A model generated the notes under the pieces. It saw nothing but the letters and a program-made list of their open reading frames with translations, was not told the DNA's origin and made no database searches. Of a stretch of 15,446 nucleotides of DNA, positions 14,250-15,446 are shown in pieces. Within the stretch, counting starts at the first letter, position 1; each line of letters starts with the position of its first letter. The position numbers were made by a program, and so were the translations under genes. The DNA is taken from positions 1-15,446 of the forward strand of contig CANQOJ010000035.1 of NCBI GenBank assembly GCA_947625455.1. The letters run 5' to 3'. The DNA comes from an uncultured Clostridia bacterium (GTDB taxonomy: Bacteria > Bacillota > Clostridia > Oscillospirales > Ruminococcaceae).

Positions 14250-14305
14250 GAGGTAAGAGGTAAGCGCATTATCCGCCTTGCGGCGGATAACGCTGTAAGA
14301 GGTAA
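14250..14305. repeat. Hairpin flanked by GAGGTAA heptamer repeats
   Basis: The heptamer GAGGTAA occurs at 14250-14256 and 14257-14263 in tandem, and again at 14299-14305. Between them is a stem-loop: TTATCCGCC (14269-14277), loop TTGC, GGCGGATAA (14282-14290), extended by AGCG with CGCT (14263-14266 and 14291-14294) across a 2-base bulge. It occupies the middle of the uvrB-uvrA gap. Neither strand has a T run after the stem, so it is not a normal terminator; it looks like a small intergenic repeat unit. It could slow or process the uvrBA transcript. Confidence 0.7.
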
Positions 14306-14330
14306 GAATTTTGAATGAAAGGTTATTTGT

Positions 14331-15446
14331 TCATTCCTGCAGTTCTTTTATTCTGTCGCGCAGGAATGCCGCGTGTTCAAAATCAAGCAGTTTCGCGGCT
14401 TTCTTCATCTCTACCGTATACCTTGCAATCAGCTGTTCGCGTTCGCGTCTCGGAAGTTTCTTATAATCGCTCTTCTTCATCTTCTTGTCAGTCTTTCTCG
14501 TAATTTCAAGAACATCACGAACTTCCTTTACTATTGTTTTCGGAACAATTCCGTGTTCTTTGTTGTAAGCCTGCTGAATTTCGCGCCTGCGAAGAGTTTC
14601 GGTTATTGCGTTTTCCATTGACTGCGTGACAAAATCCGCGTACATAATAACCGTACCCTCGGCGTTTCTTGCCGCGCGTCCTATTGTCTGTACAAGAGAA
14701 GTTTCCGAGCGGAGAAAACCCTCTTTGTCCGCGTCAAGTATCGCCACCAGCGACACTTCGGGAATATCCAGCCCCTCTCTCAGCAGGTTTATTCCCACAA
14801 GCACGTCAAACACACCCTCGCGCAAATCGCGTATTATCTCCATTCGTTCAATGGTATCAATATCGTGGTGCATATACCTTACTTTTATTCCCGCTTTATC
14901 GAGAAACTCTGTCAAATCCTCCGCCATTTTCTTCGTAAGCGTTGTAACCAAAACACGCTGTTGTTTTTCAACTCTGGTATTTATCTCCGAAATAAGATCC
15001 TCAATCTGTCCGTCAGTCGGCTTAACAATGATTTCGGGATCCAGTAACCCCGTAGGACGGATTATCTGTTCAACTATCCGAACAGACTTTTCACGTTCAA
15101 ATTCGCCCGGTGTTGCCGAAACGAAAACGGCTTGATTTACCTTTGCGTAAAATTCGTCAAAATTCAGCGGTCTGTTGTCATAAGCGCACGGAAGTCTGAA
15201 CCCGTAATCAATAAGGTTCTTTTTTCTTGCCACATCACCGCCGTACATTCCTCTGACCTGCGGGAGGGTAACGTGACTTTCGTCAACCATCAGCAGAAAA
15301 TCTTCGGGGAAGTGGTCTATAAGCGTAATGGGGGTACTTCCTTTTGGTCTGCGCGCAAGCACTCGCGAACAGTTTTCAACGCCCTTGCACGTTCCTATTT
15401 CCCTCAGCATTTCCATATCGTACCTTGTTCGCTGTTCAATCCTCTG
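14331..15446 (-). CDS. uvrB: Excinuclease ABC subunit B, C-terminal part (5' end outside the window)
   Basis: UvrB is the helicase-like subunit that receives damaged DNA from UvrA, verifies the lesion and recruits UvrC for incision. The frame is open to the window edge (first codons Gln-Arg-Ile-Glu-Gln-Arg-Thr-Arg-Tyr-Asp), so about 371 C-terminal residues are present and roughly 290 are missing. The Met at 15416 is internal, not the start. Visible are helicase motif II (Asp-Glu-Ser-His), motif III (Val-Ser-Ala-Thr-Pro), and motifs V and VI (Asn-Leu-Leu-Arg-Glu-Gly-Leu-Asp-Ile-Pro; Gln-Thr-Ile-Gly-Arg-Ala-Ala-Arg-Asn). The C-terminal UVR domain that docks UvrC is complete (last 40 residues, ending Phe-Leu-Arg-Asp-Arg-Ile-Lys-Glu-Leu). 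Cys replaces the usual Tyr in the Gly-(Ile/Val)-Glu-Asn-Tyr-Ser-Arg motif. Its promoter, and any SOS box, lies outside the window. Confidence 0.98.
   Translation of the reverse strand, partial: QRIEQRTRYDMEMLREIGTCKGVENCSRVLARRPKGSTPITLIDHFPEDFLLMVDESHVTLPQVRGMYGGDVARKKNLIDYGFRLPCAYDNRPLNFDEFYAKVNQAVFVSATPGEFEREKSVRIVEQIIRPTGLLDPEIIVKPTDGQIEDLISEINTRVEKQQRVLVTTLTKKMAEDLTEFLDKAGIKVRYMHHDIDTIERMEIIRDLREGVFDVLVGINLLREGLDIPEVSLVAILDADKEGFLRSETSLVQTIGRAARNAEGTVIMYADFVTQSMENAITETLRRREIQQAYNKEHGIVPKTIVKEVRDVLEITRKTDKKMKKSDYKKLPRREREQLIARYTVEMKKAAKLLDFEHAAFLRDRIKELQE

Noticed and set aside
14264..14294. uvrB terminator at the hairpin in the uvrB-uvrA gap
   Set aside because: No run of T follows the stem on the minus strand, and the uvrA start follows closely, so a terminator there would silence uvrA.

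Overview
The window looks like core chromosome of a Gram-positive, low-to-mid G+C bacterium, most likely a member of the Clostridia (an Oscillospirales- or Ruminococcus-like lineage is my guess). The evidence is the pairing of DUF1385 with prmC, the recA/recX/rimO/pgsA cluster, short intergenic gaps and many coupled stop/start codons, strong GGAGG-type ribosome binding sites, and a MscL with a charged, proline-containing C-terminal tail. I see no tRNA, rRNA, CRISPR array, transposase, phage gene or plasmid function.

Positions 1-10420, plus strand. A tightly packed run of genes reads in one direction: the C-terminal end of an unrecognised protein, an OmpR-type response regulator and its HAMP-containing sensor kinase, a DUF1385 (YqhQ-like) membrane protein, prmC (release-factor methyltransferase), recA, recX, rimO (methylthiotransferase for ribosomal protein S12), pgsA (phosphatidylglycerophosphate synthase), a DUF4261 protein and a MATE-family transporter. 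Gaps run from an 8-base overlap to about 54 bases, so most or all of this is probably one long transcript whose main promoter lies upstream of the window. It mixes signal transduction, translation (prmC, rimO), recombination and its control (recA, recX) and lipid synthesis (pgsA), which is typical housekeeping clustering rather than one pathway.

Positions 10421-10578 are a convergent junction. It holds a weak plus-strand terminator-like hairpin after the transporter gene and a strong minus-strand intrinsic terminator.

Positions 10579-15446, minus strand. Reading right to left: uvrB (cut by the window edge), a 96-base gap with a hairpin set in heptamer repeats, uvrA, then mscL, which has its own near-consensus promoter overlapping the end of uvrA. 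After mscL come a 107-base imperfect palindrome and a 58-codon gene whose ribosome binding site abuts the palindrome, then the terminator. UvrA and UvrB are the damage-recognition half of nucleotide excision repair. MscL is an osmotic safety valve.

The two least ordinary places are the long palindrome between mscL and the small gene (10768-10874), which looks like a MITE/REP-type element, and the heptamer-flanked hairpin between uvrB and uvrA (14250-14305). The rest is recognisable core genome with small oddities: an unusual residue in RecA before loop L1, prmC without prfA next to it, and a DUF4261 gene coupled to pgsA. I did not find a convincing new multi-gene system.
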